From assembly GCA_037043015.1 (NCBI GenBank), contig CM073328.1:5319409-5383408 (forward strand): 64,000 bases of DNA. Direction: 5' to 3'. Within the stretch, counting starts at the first letter, position 1. The number at the start of each line of letters is the position of its first letter. Below, piece by piece: positions 36,008 to 48,379 of this stretch. This DNA is from Bryum argenteum. Taxonomy: Eukaryota > Streptophyta > Bryopsida > Bryales > Bryaceae. Below the pieces are notes generated by a model. The model saw nothing but the letters and a program-made list of their open reading frames with translations. It had not been told where the DNA came from and ran no database searches. The position numbers and the translations under genes are program-made.

Positions 36008-38162
36008 CAAACTCCAGCAGTGTACAGCCTGTGTTCGCGTGCAGCACATGTACGTATCCTTAACCTCTAGAGGGGGCGTTTGTGTAATTAGTTACAGAGA
36101 CTGTACCAGCTTTACCATTGCTTTCGAAACTGTTGTCGGATCTCTTCACGACCGATTGGCCAGGCCGTGTCGTCTTCGCTAGTTCAGAAGACTTCCGCAG
36201 TTGTGTATGGTATCATCCTCATAGATTACGAGTCCAGAATAAAGGTAACAATGCCGTTCAGTTCTCGTCAACACCAGTTTACAGCAATGAGTTGCGTACA
36301 GTTGAGGGTCGCTGATGATTGATGGCGCTGATCACGATGCACAGTAGTTGTGTTTACAATTGAGACTTATCTCATGATTTTTTTGGTCATGAAGACTCCA
36401 TCGCTCATTGGTAGAGTTGCGTAGTAGTCATGACCCAGATCTGCTATCGTCCATACGGGGGGAGGGCATGGTAATAATATGTGCGAATTGGCTTGCGCTC
36501 GTTTGATTTCTCCTCATCTCCTCCCTTGAACGCACTAAAATATACCGGATCAGATTTTGAAGTCATTATTTCCTATGTATTAAAAAGTACCGAAGTTCAG
36601 GATGGTCAGGAATTGCGTCTCTTTTCTGAGTTTCAGTGATGGATTCAAGTTCAGAATCGTCTGCACATTCAATCTATCATGTTGGCGAGCAGCGTTGCTC
36701 TATCACTTTATTCACCTCGGAAGGTCAAGAGTGATTTGGTGTATTATCGTAGTTGTTGCAAGCTGTTCTGTAGGTATTAGTTATTTGCATGACTTTGTGT
36801 ATGTCGATGTCTTCAAGATCGATGACGACTTCATGAAAATACTCGTTACAGTACCAGGCTTTTGCTGGGTAGATCATTTTACAGCTTGAGCGTACAAAGT
36901 TGCGTCCCGTCCCTTTAGCTAGTCTTTCAGGAAGCTCAACCATAATGGATCACTTAGTCAATTTGACTTGACATTGTCTCGATCTGTCGAGCTTTGTCGT
37001 GTGAGTGCTGGGATGATATTGAACTTCATCAAGCTCGTTCAGATCTTCTCTAATAGTTAATTGTATTGAGTATTCGTCTGGAAGTTTAGTTGTAACCCGG
37101 TTTCGTCTGTAGATCGCAAGAGCATTGGTAGTCCCGTATTACGTTGACTGCACGTGGAAATGTTGCTGCTCACCTGGTTTGTGCTTGGATAGGTATTAAA
37201 CTGTAGTTGAACATGGGCTCACAAGGTTTCATGGTCACCTCTTGCAGATATTGTTCCGTATCGAAAGAAGGTCTCGATACCGGCAATTGGGTTTGCGATT
37301 GGTGCAGAGCAAAGATTGAGCGCAAAGCAAGACCTGAAAAACATGTCCCTCTTGATCTAAGGGATGCTACTCGAGAATTTTCGCGGTGTACATTAAAATC
37401 CCCAGATAATGGTCTTGAGTTCCTGATCAAGGCGGTACTGTCGACTAAAGAGGAATTTCCTCCAGTGTCTGCTGCGCCCAAAAGCACAGCGGAACGGAGT
37501 CCTACTGCGAATTGTGGATCTAACTGTTCTTCAAGTGTAGAGAGTGAGAAAGTGAGCTCTGGCGTGCGCTCTGCATCTTGTGGACTTGGTGATACAAGTT
37601 CAAATTTGCGTTCACAGCGCGTGGTTACAGATACAAGTATATCAGATGAGGAAGGCAGCATCGGAACTGTGCAGGTACTTTCCACGCTTCCCACAATCAC
37701 CAAAGCAACTGGAGGGTGCCATAGATAGCAATCAAGTTGCTCTTGAAAATTATGGACTGCTATTGAAAAGTCGGACATGTAGTGCGGCATGATCAATTTA
37801 CGTGTTAATTTAGTTCGTGTAGGTTTGGGGGCAGTCGTAGGTATCGAGAGCTTAAGTGGTTGATGCTTGCTTTCTCACTTATGCAGATGCAAACAACTAG
37901 TGCTGCTTGCGATATCAAGCGAAGTCCCAGCAGTCTTCGTTGCAGTGTTCGAGGAAGCAAGGGTCCGAAACAAAAGCAGTTGGATGTGAAGGCATTGAGG
38001 GCTCAGCTGTCGTTGCCATCAAAGCATATTGCACCTGCACCTTTGAAGAGGCTTTCTTCTTTGAAAGTCTTGTCGCGCTCGAACAACAATACCACAATGG
38101 TAGACGACCAACCAAGGGGTCTTGTGAGACGATACAAGTCACTGTCCGATTTTTGCTACTAA
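35946..38162 (+). CDS. Small PHD-type (C4HC3) zinc-finger protein, 268 aa
   Basis: Exons are 35946-36049, 37248-37674 and 37887-38162, all GT-AG with matching phases. Residues 11-54 form the finger. The ligands C11, C14, C26, C29, H34, C37, C51 and C54 are all present, with the phrases CSMCGDVGFPDKL, CTACVRVQH and WVCDWCRAK. From memory, plants have a small family with this finger (CGDVGFxDxL ... CDWC) and a C-terminal RRYKxL motif, seen here as RRYKSLSD near residue 259. Between them is a Ser-rich, probably disordered region. PHD fingers usually bind histone H3 tails, so a chromatin role is inferred, not shown. The 1198-bp intron 1 cuts the finger between H34 and C37. An alternative start is M7. 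Confidence 0.88.
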
Positions 38163-40158
38163 CCCGATCCCTCTGCACTGCTCAATACGTCAAGAGGACT
38201 CATTGCCGCTGATCCTTCATCAATGTTTTTCAACTCGGACGGGCTAGTTACGAATTGTTGGTCACTGAGGAGAAGGTTTGTAATACTATGCATACTCACG
38301 ATATCTGATGGTTTTACCAGAATTGAGGTGTTCCTTGGATGGGCCATCTTTTTTTGCTGTTGCTCTACTTAGTGCGCAGGCAGAGATTTTCCAGTTCTTC
38401 CAGATTTTCCAGTGTTTTCTTTCACTTGAAGCTCAAGAAACTGGGTGAATTACACGTACTTAGCGGGATGAAGTACTCTCATGCGCGGTTGGCACGCGTG
38501 GTTTTTTTATCTGCGGGCCAACACTGGAAAGGTTGCAGCCTGTGATGGTGCAGTTGTCATGCGTGCAATACCTCAAAGATCTCCCCGATTTTGAGCTCCT
38601 AGCACATTAGTTCACATCAGTTTTTATGATAGCTTGGAGCATTGTGATTCAGAGTCATTCGACTGGGCCGAATGGAAACACTTATTCATGTGAATTAGTG
38701 CATGGGGTTAGTTGCAGAAGATAGAGTGATATAGGCTGAAGTCGAGGGATTTGTTTGGACAAACAAAGGTGAATGCATTACGTACCCTGACTGTTTTAGG
38801 AGGCCCACAAGTGGCTAGTAATACTTGCGACACGGAACCATTTTTGTCCGTCAAGTCTGTTGACCTCTCATTTTCCAATGATATTTGATTGTAAATTTCC
38901 CTTTCCGGTTTTTCTCTCTTGAAAAATGATTACTCTGCGGCTCAGTATTATGTCATTGCAGAAGAACCGTTCTTCTATGAAACACCAAAAGGCAGACATT
39001 CTCCTGCAACTTTGAAACCACAGAAGGTACTGCAGTTCTTTGTCACTATTCCAACTCAACTCTGCAGGTCTTGGCCAAATCTACGTACACATATACCTCT
39101 GGTAATTATTCAAACAAACAACACATCTTGGTTACAAATTTCCTAGATCTCTTTCTTCTACTGCACTTTAACTTTACGATGCAAATCAATTTCATAGTAC
39201 TGTACATAGAGCATCTTACTATTCCTCGTTTACTGTACTATAATTGTATAGTACTGCGCAGGAAAGGATGAGGTCTGCAGATGATCACAAGGCTGTAGCC
39301 ACAAACAGCTTGACCCCACTGCAGACAACACTTTAGATATCATGAGTGAGGGCTACCCATCCCTGAGCTAGGTGTGACCCACCTTGCTTGAGGAATGAAT
39401 GACTTGCTAGCCATGGCATGTTTTACTTTTATAGCTTGCACACTTGAGGTAACTGAAGCTAACTCACCCAATTGCTTAAACTTCTAATTCATCTTGGAAA
39501 ACTTGCATGATTAGAAAGACCACATTCTCGCTCTTACACACATGACTTTTGTGGAAAAGATTGAATTATTAGAAACAAGAGGGGAGGCACTATCATGAAA
39601 TCAACACGCTTGATCAAGAGTACTGTAGTGAATCTGGACGCAAGTACATGCCTTCCCTATGGTTGGTGGCAGGAAGCTGAAATGGAAGCTGAAAGAGCCC
39701 TTTGGCCCCACCTAGGTAAACAAATTCCCACCTGTCACTCTCTTGTTCGTCCTGTACCATCGAACTACAAAATGCAGAATTCTACCACTCATCGGCCAAT
39801 CTCATCCATCCCTAGAACAGGATTCTGGTTCTCAATCCAGCCCTACTTCTTTTCCTCTCTGTGAGTCCGGCTAACTTTCCAGCTAGCCAAAGGCCACCTT
39901 TAAAAATATTATAATGTTCACTCATCAGCCTCTTGTTTGTCCACGTTGTCGGGATAATATCATTGTAGGGCAAAAGTGAAGCCCTGACGAAAGTACACTG
40001 ATCTTTTTCCAGCTCTTATTGGAGGTTAGAAAAGGAGAACAGTTGTACAGTATGAGGCAAAACGAAGTCCTTTTTATCTGTTCTTCTCCTTTTTGTTTCG
40101 TTTTCATTCTTGTAAACGAAACTTTACTTCATCCCAAAAGATGGGTTACATGGCCTCA
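38163..40158 (+). other. 3' flank of the PHD-finger gene
   Basis: The first part probably holds the 3' UTR. An exon-like stretch at about 38960-39026 (preceded by TCATTGCAG, followed by GTACTGCAG, encoding EEPFFYETPKGRHSP) has intact splice-like edges. I cannot attach it to any gene. The rest has no supported feature. Confidence 0.35.
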
Positions 40159-40161
40159 TCA

Positions 40162-40839
40162 CACTAGTAGAAAAGGGGTGCAACTACACCCAGATGTACA
40201 CCAAAAACACACCTAATTTGGGCTTTTCGAAATGGTGTAGTTGAGATTCATTTTGGTGTAATCCGGCACTTGACACTCTTATTTGCAGATTGTCTGACAC
40301 TCTTATTTGCAGTCTGTCTAGTGGGGGGTCCCATCATGTGGTGCGCATTTGTCTTCGAGGGTAAAAGAACATATTTTACTGGTCGCAGGAAGTGCAATTG
40401 TTTTGCATATTACTTGACTCCCATGTTTATTTTCATATAATTTACTCTCTTATTTATAGCATACCCGGGTGATTGAAGTGACATGGTCTGTTGAGGGCAA
40501 AGGGACTGTATGCGCTGCGACCATCATCAAATTCTGTGTGAGCACATGGTTGGGACTGAGTTTCTATACTAGATGAGTGGGAGATCCCCCCAATGCATAT
40601 GGGATTTTCTGCTTCTGAATCTTGGACTGCCAGTGGGACACACCCATGCCAGGTGGCTGCATTTGATGATGATTTGTTCACTGTTTACACCAAAAACTGC
40701 CTTCCACCATAAACACTGTTCACTGTTTGCACCAAAAAGTGCCTTCCACCAGTCAGAAATCACTTACTAAACATTATGAACACCAAAGTCTGTTTTCGGT
40801 GTAGTTGCCCGGTGTAGTTGCACCCCTTTTCTACTAGTG
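40162..40839. mobile_element. Non-autonomous CACTA (EnSpm-type) element, 678 bp
   Basis: It begins CACTAGTAGAAAAGGGGTGC and ends with the inverse GCACCCCTTTTCTACTAGTG. The 3-bp direct repeat TCA flanks it (40159-40161 and 40840-40842), as CACTA elements produce. Subterminal copies of GTGTAGTTG occur near both ends (inverted at 40181, direct at about 40236, 40799 and 40813), resembling the repeated transposase-binding sites of EnSpm. Two internal tandem pairs are present: TGACACTCTTATTTGCAG (40268 and 40291) and GTTCACTGTTT-CACCAAAAA (from about 40677). No transposase is encoded, so movement would need a partner elsewhere. Confidence 0.95.
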
Positions 40840-40842
40840 TCA

Positions 40843-41750
40843 GGTTTCTCAAAGGAGTACCATAACCAAGTGAATCTAGTTCCAATTTACAAATACTCCC
40901 AACTTGGGCATCATTGATATGGTAACACATGGTAATTCACATGATTCTCTTCTTTTTCTTACTTCTTCTTTTCCTTACTTTTTCACTGTGAAATAAAAGG
41001 GAATTTTCATTGCAGAAGTTTAAATACGAAGCCTCATCGGAAGGGTCCAGGGTCCAGGGTCCATGTCTGAGAGAATATAGTATTTTTTCTAGGTGCTAGG
41101 GAGCCTTTTACTGTCCGAGCTATAACGAACTTTTCACACATGTAACAGATCAGTGACGCACATGGCTTGTGACAGGACGACTTCAGGTTTGTACTTTATT
41201 ACTCCTGGGTCAAAAAGGAAGTTACCTGTGCTATCCCTGCTCTTTTCGAACATGCTAAGTTAACACACCCCTTCTGCGCATGCAACTCTGGCATCAACTG
41301 TACCGAAACAAGTGTTAAAATTGATTTTGTACAATCCTGAGGTTGTTTCTTGATCTCTAGATTGTGAGTTTTTATCTAGATGTGATATTATATGCAATTA
41401 TCATTTTATGTTGAAATCATCTTCATTCTAAAAGATTGCAATATTATTGATTGGAAACCACTCTCTAAAAAATGAGGAGAGCTTCTATTTTCCCCGAGTA
41501 TGAACTCCGAACATTACGAAACCTTTTAACGTAGAAGTAGGGAGAACAATAATCACATGGACACATGGGAGATTACTTAGAAGGACTTCAATTCACTCTA
41601 CTTCATTTTATATCTCCTGTCAACAATGTACATTATGCTACTACTGATCATTCGGTGTGTGTTTTTCTGTATGTATCAACAGAACTTGCTGCTGAAATCA
41701 CAACATAAAACTATTATACTTCACGGAAGGTAATACTACAAACTTCATGT
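40843..41750. other. Intergenic stretch
   Basis: No supported gene or complete mobile element is visible. GGGTCCA is repeated three times near 41045-41063. Confidence 0.4.
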
Positions 41751-41754
41751 TATT

Positions 41755-42120
41755 AACCCCTAAAGGACCAAGTGTGTTTTGAAGCCTTCGAAATCAAAAG
41801 TTGCAGTTTTTGACCACTTTGTGCAAGGTGAGGTATGCTGCAATTTTATTTTTTTTTACTTTTTTGGTATTTCCAATAGTAAGACCTTCAAAATTATTGC
41901 TTGGACTAACATCATGTCAAATCTTAACCATTGGGATTTTTTTAAAGTGTGAGATCATAACGTTCAAAGTGGATGTCTTGAGTTTTTTTTTGGAAATTTT
42001 GAAGCTTGTTCTTGTATATTTTGAAGGCAGTACTAGTGAAATTGGTAAGAGCTTGAACTTCGATTTTGAGCCATTCCACTCAGAGTATAAATGACATCTT
42101 TGATTTGCTACTATGTAAGT
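41755..42120 (+). mobile_element. TTAA-type element, left portion
   Basis: It starts TTAACCCCTAAAGGACCAAG. It keeps the module region (AATCTTAACCATTGGGAT, then GAGATCATAACGTTCAAAG) and the block GTGAAATTGGTAAGAGCTTGA. The right end is not recognisable. Confidence 0.6.
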
Positions 42121-43200
42121 TCTAAAGTGTGACCTTCTAAACTTACGACCCAATTTGAGTTCAATCTTCCCCTCAAATAGAGAAAGTCTAAAATATTCTT
42201 CAAGTTGGACTTTAATTCCCTCACACTTTCCTATTCGGTCAAGAGGAGTAAAATCGTTTCCTTCTTTTCTGTTTGTACGAAACCCCATTTCTACCGAAAC
42301 AAACTCAAATATATATTTTATTATCATTTTATTTTTTAAAAAATCACTCAATGTATAAAATAGAATTCACCTTGAAGTCGGTTCTACACAACGAATGCCA
42401 CGTGGATTAGCTTGTGGGAGCCGGCACCTTCTTTCTAATTTGGGCCCACTAAAAACAGCGCCCCCATTGTTGCTCGTTGTTATGAAGGGCCCATGAGACC
42501 CGTCCTCCCAATTCCACTATAGAAGCCCTTGAAAATTCATGGGCCACTATCAAGGGAAAATTATGAAGGGCCATTCACATGTCTTCCCTTCAAATCCAAA
42601 TTTAAATCCTCTGTTTGAGGGAATAGTGGGTCTCCATATTTGTATAACGGGTTCTAATTTTATTCCCCAAAGGCTTACCACCTTCCCTTGGCAAGCCCTT
42701 GAAATCTTACGGGCTACAGTGAAACCAATTACGGATTGGGTTGCATGGGAATGGTCTGCTTTTTGGGTCTCACAAGAAAATGGGCCCTAATTTTGTACTT
42801 GGATTGGAACTCTTGTTTGTAATTATAGATCAGTTCTCTAGATTAAATTGATCAATTAAATTTGGGGTGTAGGCATTCATTAATTTAGCCTTGTTACGTG
42901 GTCACTGCTCTTATTAGTAACCTAATCTCTCAATCATGTTAAGCGGTACACTCTGCCTTGGCAGGATATGCATTTTATAAGCGGTAGTTCGTTGTGTCAG
43001 GCTGGGGGTCCTTCTTTTGGGGGCCCCAATCTCCGCCATAGGCAACATAGTGGTCTTGTTTTGAGGGGAAAGCTTAACAATGGAGGTGATATTTGTTGTT
43101 AAATTTAGGTGGGGGAGAGTAGGAGACGCCAAGTTGATGAAGAAAGTCCAAATCCGTGTTTCGTTGTTTGCTTTTGGGGGACTGAAATTGAGGGGCAATG
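42121..43200. other. Intergenic stretch
   Basis: No supported coding region. The sequence is less AT-rich around 42400-42790, but frames there are short and unconserved to my eye. Confidence 0.35.
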
Positions 43201-43201
43201 G

Positions 43202-43399
43202 TTCGTGGCAGCTACCAAGGAGGCACCCTACAATTCGTGGGGACCTCCCAAGGCCGTTTTTGATAATTTTGAATTCAAATTTGAGGTCTGCGACCCCAAG
43301 TTACCCTCGAAAGCCTACTCCTTGGCATTTAATTTCTATGCATAAAAAAATTAGGGGGCTCATTACCCCTCCTCCATCCTCCTTGGTAGCTGCTACGAA
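43202..43399. mobile_element. TIR MITE, about 198 bp
   Basis: TTCGTGGCAGCTACCAAGG at the left is inverted as CCTTGGTAGCTGCTACGAA at the right. A related decayed copy lies at about 4020-4225. The open frames crossing it have no independent support. Confidence 0.72.
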
Positions 43400-43471
43400 T
43401 ACTTACCCGAAATTGAGATACTTTGAAGTCTGGTGGTAATTTTTGAAATGAGCATATTTTGGTTTCGTATA

Positions 43472-43472
<1 letters not shown>

Positions 43473-43512
<40 letters not shown>
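43473..43512 (+). repeat. A40 homopolymer
   Basis: An uninterrupted adenine run of about 40 bases. No retroelement body is recognised upstream. Confidence 0.85.
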
Positions 43513-43514
<2 letters not shown>

Positions 43515-44700
43515 TGAGTGGATAGAAGAACAACTCCAAACCTATTTGAGGTCCATCAGAATAAAGTTTTCGTTCCACCTATCTTTGAGAGAATAAGTAC
43601 TATTAGTTATAAAAATATGGTGGAATGGTTGAAAAAAATATTTCCCTTACACGAGAAGGTTAAGGGAACCTCTTGTGTTTTGAGTAGCACCACAAATTGT
43701 GCACTACGCTTATTTTCCATGGAGAAGATTCTAGCCTCCGAGCACATTTTCAAATGCACACCACATGTATGTGCATATGATGATAATGCACTTCAAGACT
43801 TCAATTCTAATACATTTTTTGTTTACTAAGATCTTCCATTTCAATATCATTTGGTTGCTTGAGAATTGCCCATCCACACAATTTTCTTCAATCGAAAATT
43901 TGCCACAAATTTCTCGCTTTAAAATTACTAAGTTCCTCAGGTGACTCCTCAAGTACTTGTTTGATTGAGAAGGCACGACAAGCCTTGGCATTGTGTTGAA
44001 ACTAAATGCCCTCAATCATAAGGTTGTTAGTTATATTTTCTATGCGAGCCAGGTGCCCACGACTAGAGTCCAGTATGCTATGGTATAGAAAGCTTGGACC
44101 TTGTTGTCTCACTTGTATGAGTGTGAGAAGATTCTTTTTAATTATAGACTTGTTGTGATAATACTCTTATTGATTCACTTTTTCACATGCATACTTCCAA
44201 AATAATGATATTATTTAGTCAAGAAGTTACAAATTAGCAAATTTGCATGGGCTTGTTAACAAAATTCTTTGTGCCCATTGTTGACCCAACAAGTTGGGCC
44301 CATTGTTGCTTAACCTTTACAAGAAAATTGAAGTTTCTTGGGCTTGGTCCGTGTAGAACATGATTTAATATCACCAATACGTGATTCACGATAGAACCTA
44401 TGTAGTTCAAGATAGAGCCTGCCCATGTCTATAATCTTCGTTTCACTAGTTTGTGGACTACCCGTCACGACCTTAGATAATATTTAAAGGTGACTCCAAA
44501 TGATGTTTGAGGTTTTATAGCCTCCGAACCTATGATCAATAATCAAAATGCACAAAACTAAGAACAAATCACTACATTTACTCACCAACATATGTCATTT
44601 TTTCCTCTTTCATTCTAGAACCTTGAAAGTCAAGATCAACATCTTGTATTATCTTCATTCTCAAGATTTTAAGATCTCCTTCAAATTCAATCACGCCCCC
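43513..44700. other. AT-rich intergenic stretch
   Basis: No supported gene or element was identified. Confidence 0.4.
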
Positions 44701-44769
44701 AGTTTATCATGCTTTCCGCAGTGGAAACAGGGCCACCACCACCAAGCGGAATATCCCATGCAAAAAGTA

Positions 44770-46560
44770 GGAACGGCGATCGAGCTACGCAACACTTCAA
44801 CCGGAATCTGCGGCGCATACAAGCCAGAAAGGCCGGGTCAACTTCGTAACGCCGCATTTCAATCGAACATGATACATCGATCGATCATCGAATCGAATCT
44901 ATGAATTGATTCACACACAGCTTGGACTATGTCGTGTCCGGACCTCCTTCAATCATTCATACTTCCTGATCATTTACATGTATATATAAATTCCTTACGT
45001 AGCACATGGGTATCGATCAATCATTCATGCATGCAAAATCATGCATGTCAGACCCAAAAACACCCTCAGTCTGATCATTTTGTATGCGACAATTTTCTTC
45101 GAGTGCCCGGGCATATCTATGTCTTCACAGAAGTAATTATGCAAGATTGGTATTTGGGAGGGAGGATACGAGACATGTTCGATCGAAGCTTGATGAAAAT
45201 CATTCACTGTTGACAGCCGTATCGATGTTAGTAACATCTAGGACCATGTCTTTTGTCTTTTGGCTACTGGTATATCGGAAGTGGTGTTCGATCGAAGCTA
45301 GCTGTGGACCCAGATACTTATATATTCCTCTCCAGGTCGTTCATCACAAGCCACTGATCGACTGACTGATCGACTTCGACACACATCCGGAGAATCGCCA
45401 TCATGGTTTCACTGACTTCTTACGTCGGTGGCACCCGATTGAACAGAACCTCATATTCGATTATGCTGGAAATCAAAGTGAATAAAAGGAAACTAGTTTG
45501 TAGCTTCTGGCAAGAGTGAACAGCTGAATGGACAATCAACCGATCTCAATCACCAACATGGTTTCACATCGGAAAGGCACAGAATCGAGGTTATTGCAAC
45601 CCGATCGATTGCAGTTAAGCTCGAGAAACTTGAATGTTGTGACATGGTTAACTGTTCGATGGCAATGCTGCTCAATTGCAATGCATCTTGATCGAACTTT
45701 GCAATGTCTCACCAGAAACTGCAGTTACCTCGATCGAACAATTAATCGAGCCGGGTAGTTTCAAATTGCAATCAACTTATTCATCCCTCTGTCAAAAGCT
45801 CTGAAAGTCACTTGAATGAATGTGCCATACCCACAAGCTTGTCAGTTTTCCGATGGCAATGGCTCATCTAATATTGAAATCTTTCAGCCTGCAATCATCT
45901 TAATCATCCATCTCACACAGATTCAGAAGCTCACGACACTTGAACGGATGTGACATAGCTACCTACATACTTTTCAGTTGTTCGATAGCAATGGCTATCA
46001 TATCAGAAACTGCAGTAATTAAGTGCATTACATCTAGATCAGTTGAACTCATGCATGCTAGCCAGCAACCGCACCATAGCTACTTTTCAAGTTGTCGGTG
46101 GTAGTGCCTTGATCATCTAGTGGCTTTTAGTATATACATAGTGACTATGTGTATAAATACAGAAAAGGCTACAGTACAGACATTTCAGTTGAATATCAGA
46201 AACTGCAGTAAGTTCGTAACATCGATCAATTGAACTCATACATAGGGGGCAAGGGTATGATATGGGTATCACTATGACGCCTTTTTTCCATTATGTGTGA
46301 TCTATGTCTAATTCATTAATATATATGTGCCAGGAATTTCTTTATTAAGCCCATGTATACAACTATAGCCATGTCACTTCTGATACCATATAGTTAGATT
46401 AATTTTTCAATGCTATTTTTTTTTTATCAAAAAGGTAGTTTCAAGAAAATCACACTATTTTTGGAGGGGTACCAATATCATCTTGTTACCCATCTAGCAG
46501 TTTCAGCTTGCAATCATCTCAATCATCCATTGAAAGCTCAAGGCACTTGATGAGGGTGGT
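44770..46560 (+). repeat. CGATCG-rich region with degenerate direct repeats
   Basis: The palindrome CGATCG occurs near 44777, 44880, 45181, 45290, 45602 and 45731, often inside TTCGATCGAAG- or CCTCGATCGAAC-like contexts. From 45600 a degenerate unit recurs (TTCGAT(G/A)GCAATGGCT, CAGAAACTGCAGTAA, CAATCATCTtAATCATCCAT), with copies near 45655, 45850, 45980, 46190 and 46505. A MITE (46247-46491) interrupts the series. No protein is recognised. Confidence 0.5.
46247..46491. mobile_element. TIR MITE with GGGCAAGGGTATGATATGGG ends (copy 2)
   Basis: It is the reverse-orientation relative of 20814-21044. Matching blocks are GTGTGATCTATGT-ATTCATTA, TATATGTGCCAGGAAT, CAACTATAGCCATGTCAC and AAAATCACACTATTTTTGGA. 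The right end reads ATATCATCTTGTTACCC. 245 bp, non-coding. Confidence 0.78.
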
Positions 46561-46627
46561 TTTCAAATGCTCATCTACTGAATTATTGTATATAGTGTGA
46601 GTATAATATAAAACTGTGAATAGAAGA

Positions 46628-46780
46628 TTAACCCCTACAATTCCTTGTGTGTTTTTTGGGAGTTTGAAACCTCAAAATTGCACTGTTCTACCTCTATGCA
46701 CTCCCCAGGTACAAATCAAACTTATTTTTTCCTTTTCTTGAACTTCCAACAAAGGTATCCTTTTCTTTCTTTTACTTACG
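46628..46780 (+). mobile_element. TTAA-type element, left end fragment
   Basis: It starts TTAACCCCTACAATTCCTTG and then TTTGAAACCTCAAAATTGCA, like the starts at 27333 and 41755. The remainder is degraded. Confidence 0.5.
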
Positions 46781-47095
46781 AGATTTTAACATTTAATTAT
46801 GGGATGCAAGAAGATGAGTATAGATTGATTGAATCATGTGACGCCGGAAGTGACTGACAGGAGGAGTGAGTACGGTACCTTGCCTGGCAATGCATGACAC
46901 TATCTACCCCTCATAATTTGATGGTAATGGCGTGATTTGAGTTTTTACTCATCGTGCGTACCCCCCATTTATGGATGTTACTTTCTTGTTGTTTTTCTTT
47001 AATCGATGGTCTTTGTCAGTGATCCAAAGTCAAATCTTTCCACCAGGGCTACTTTAGCAATATTAACTCTAATTTATGCATGTTACTTTTAGGGG

Positions 47096-47990
47096 TTAAC
47101 CCCTAACTTTCCTTGAAGCCCGAAACGGGCTTTTGCAATTCTGGGCAGCCTAGATGAAGGGGTTAAAAGTAATATTTTTGCCTAAAATTTTTATCGAGTC
47201 CTCCTTATACTACAAAGTGTATGTGGTAAAATTTGCAAATTCAAATTCCAACTTTCGAGTCTTCTAGGACGATCCTTGGGTTGCGAGCCGAGATGGGGCA
47301 GCTCAAAAAAGTGACTTTTTTGATTTTTTTTTTTTTGAAACATGATCATTACTAAATCACTACTCAAATTTCAAAGTGACTCAAGTCAAAAAGCTTACCA
47401 ATTTTACAAGGGCAGCCTCCAAAAAACTTTAGAACCAATCTTCGCAATACCCAAAAAAACTTGGGAGACAAACTTTGGATGTTATGATCTCTCAAATGGT
47501 AAACATCCAACGGTCGATTTTTTGAAGAGTAATCAGGCATATTCTTAGGTACAAGATCTTACGGTTGGAAGTTTTAAAAAAAGAATAGAAATCGGTTTAC
47601 ACCCCCACGAGTGCCTAGAGGTAGAGTTTTTTTGGGTATTGGGAAGATTGGTTTAAATTTTTTTTGGAGGCTGCCCTTGTAAAATTGGTAAACTTTTTGA
47701 CTTGAGTCACTTTGAAATTTGAGTAGTGATTTAGTAATGATCATGTTTCAAAAAAAAAAAATTCAAAAAAGTCACTTTTTTGAGCTGCCCCATCTCGGCT
47801 CGCAACCCAAGGATCGTCCTAGAAGACTCGAAAGTTGGAATTTGACTTTGAAAATTTTACCACATACACTTTGCAGTATAAGGAGGACTCGATAAAATTT
47901 TTAGGCAAAAATATTAATTTTAACCCCTTCATCTAGGTTGCCCGGAATTGCAAAAGCCCGTTTCGGGCTTCAAGGAAAGTTAGGGGTTAA
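47096..47990. mobile_element. Foldback-type TTAA element with arms of about 325 bp
   Basis: It begins TTAACCCCTAACTTTCCTTG and ends with the inverse. The two arms (47096 to about 47420 and about 47665 to 47990) are inverted copies differing at roughly ten positions by eye. The central spacer of about 240 bp carries the family module in reverse (CAACGGTCGATTTT near 47508, AGATCTTACGGTTGGAAG near 47553). TTAA lies at both outer edges. Short frames inside are not coding. The high arm identity suggests the youngest insertion of its group here, or arm homogenisation. Confidence 0.92.
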
Positions 47991-48130
47991 CTATGTTCTT
48001 AGTATTTTCTTCAGCTTAATTTAGAATCTTACTGCACATAAGTTTAAAACTCAATATCCACTTTTATCCTTGGACGATTTGCTTTCCGGTGCCTCTACCT
48101 CGCACAAACCATCCTTTCTCTTTTCTTTGT

Positions 48131-48379
48131 TTAACCCCTAAACTTTCCTGGAGTTTCCCCTAGGAGAAGATTTCAGCCAACTTTGACAATTGTAATCTCA
48201 CAAATGAGGAAGAATCATCAGTTCAAATCTGATATGTGAGAAGAATGTCAAGTTAATTTGAGATCTTACGGTTGAATCTTCTACATATTGTTGAGATTGA
48301 GATTTTCTTGAGCTTTATCTAAAAGAAGGTCACATTTTGAGACTTAGACAGTTTTGCATTAAGGAAATTTAGGGGTTAG
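48131..48379 (-). mobile_element. Short TTAA-type MITE (249 bp)
   Basis: It begins TTAACCCCTAAACTTTCCTG and ends AAATTTAGGGGTTAG. Read in reverse it is collinear with 17275-17540 and 50339-50606, including AGATCTTACGGTTGAATC, TTGTAATCTCACAAATGAGG and TCACATTTTGAGACTTAGAC. Confidence 0.82.

Noticed and set aside
37170-37796. 208-codon minus-strand frame
   Set aside because: It is antisense to exon 2 of the PHD-finger gene, whose plus-strand frame has conserved zinc ligands and splice sites.
38919-39146. Exon-like stretch EEPFFYETPKGRHSP with splice-like edges
   Set aside because: The PHD gene already stops at 38162 with its expected C-terminal RRYK motif, and nothing downstream continues this frame. 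It is noted only in the flank entry.
42914-43439. Overlapping frames on both strands around a GC-richer stretch
   Set aside because: They cross a TIR MITE (43202-43399) that also occurs near 4020-4225, and no protein family is recognised.
44548-44904. 118-codon plus frame with HHHQAEYPMQKVGTAIELR-like sequence
   Set aside because: No recognisable domain, no start context and no splice partners. Only the region's odd repeat content is reported.
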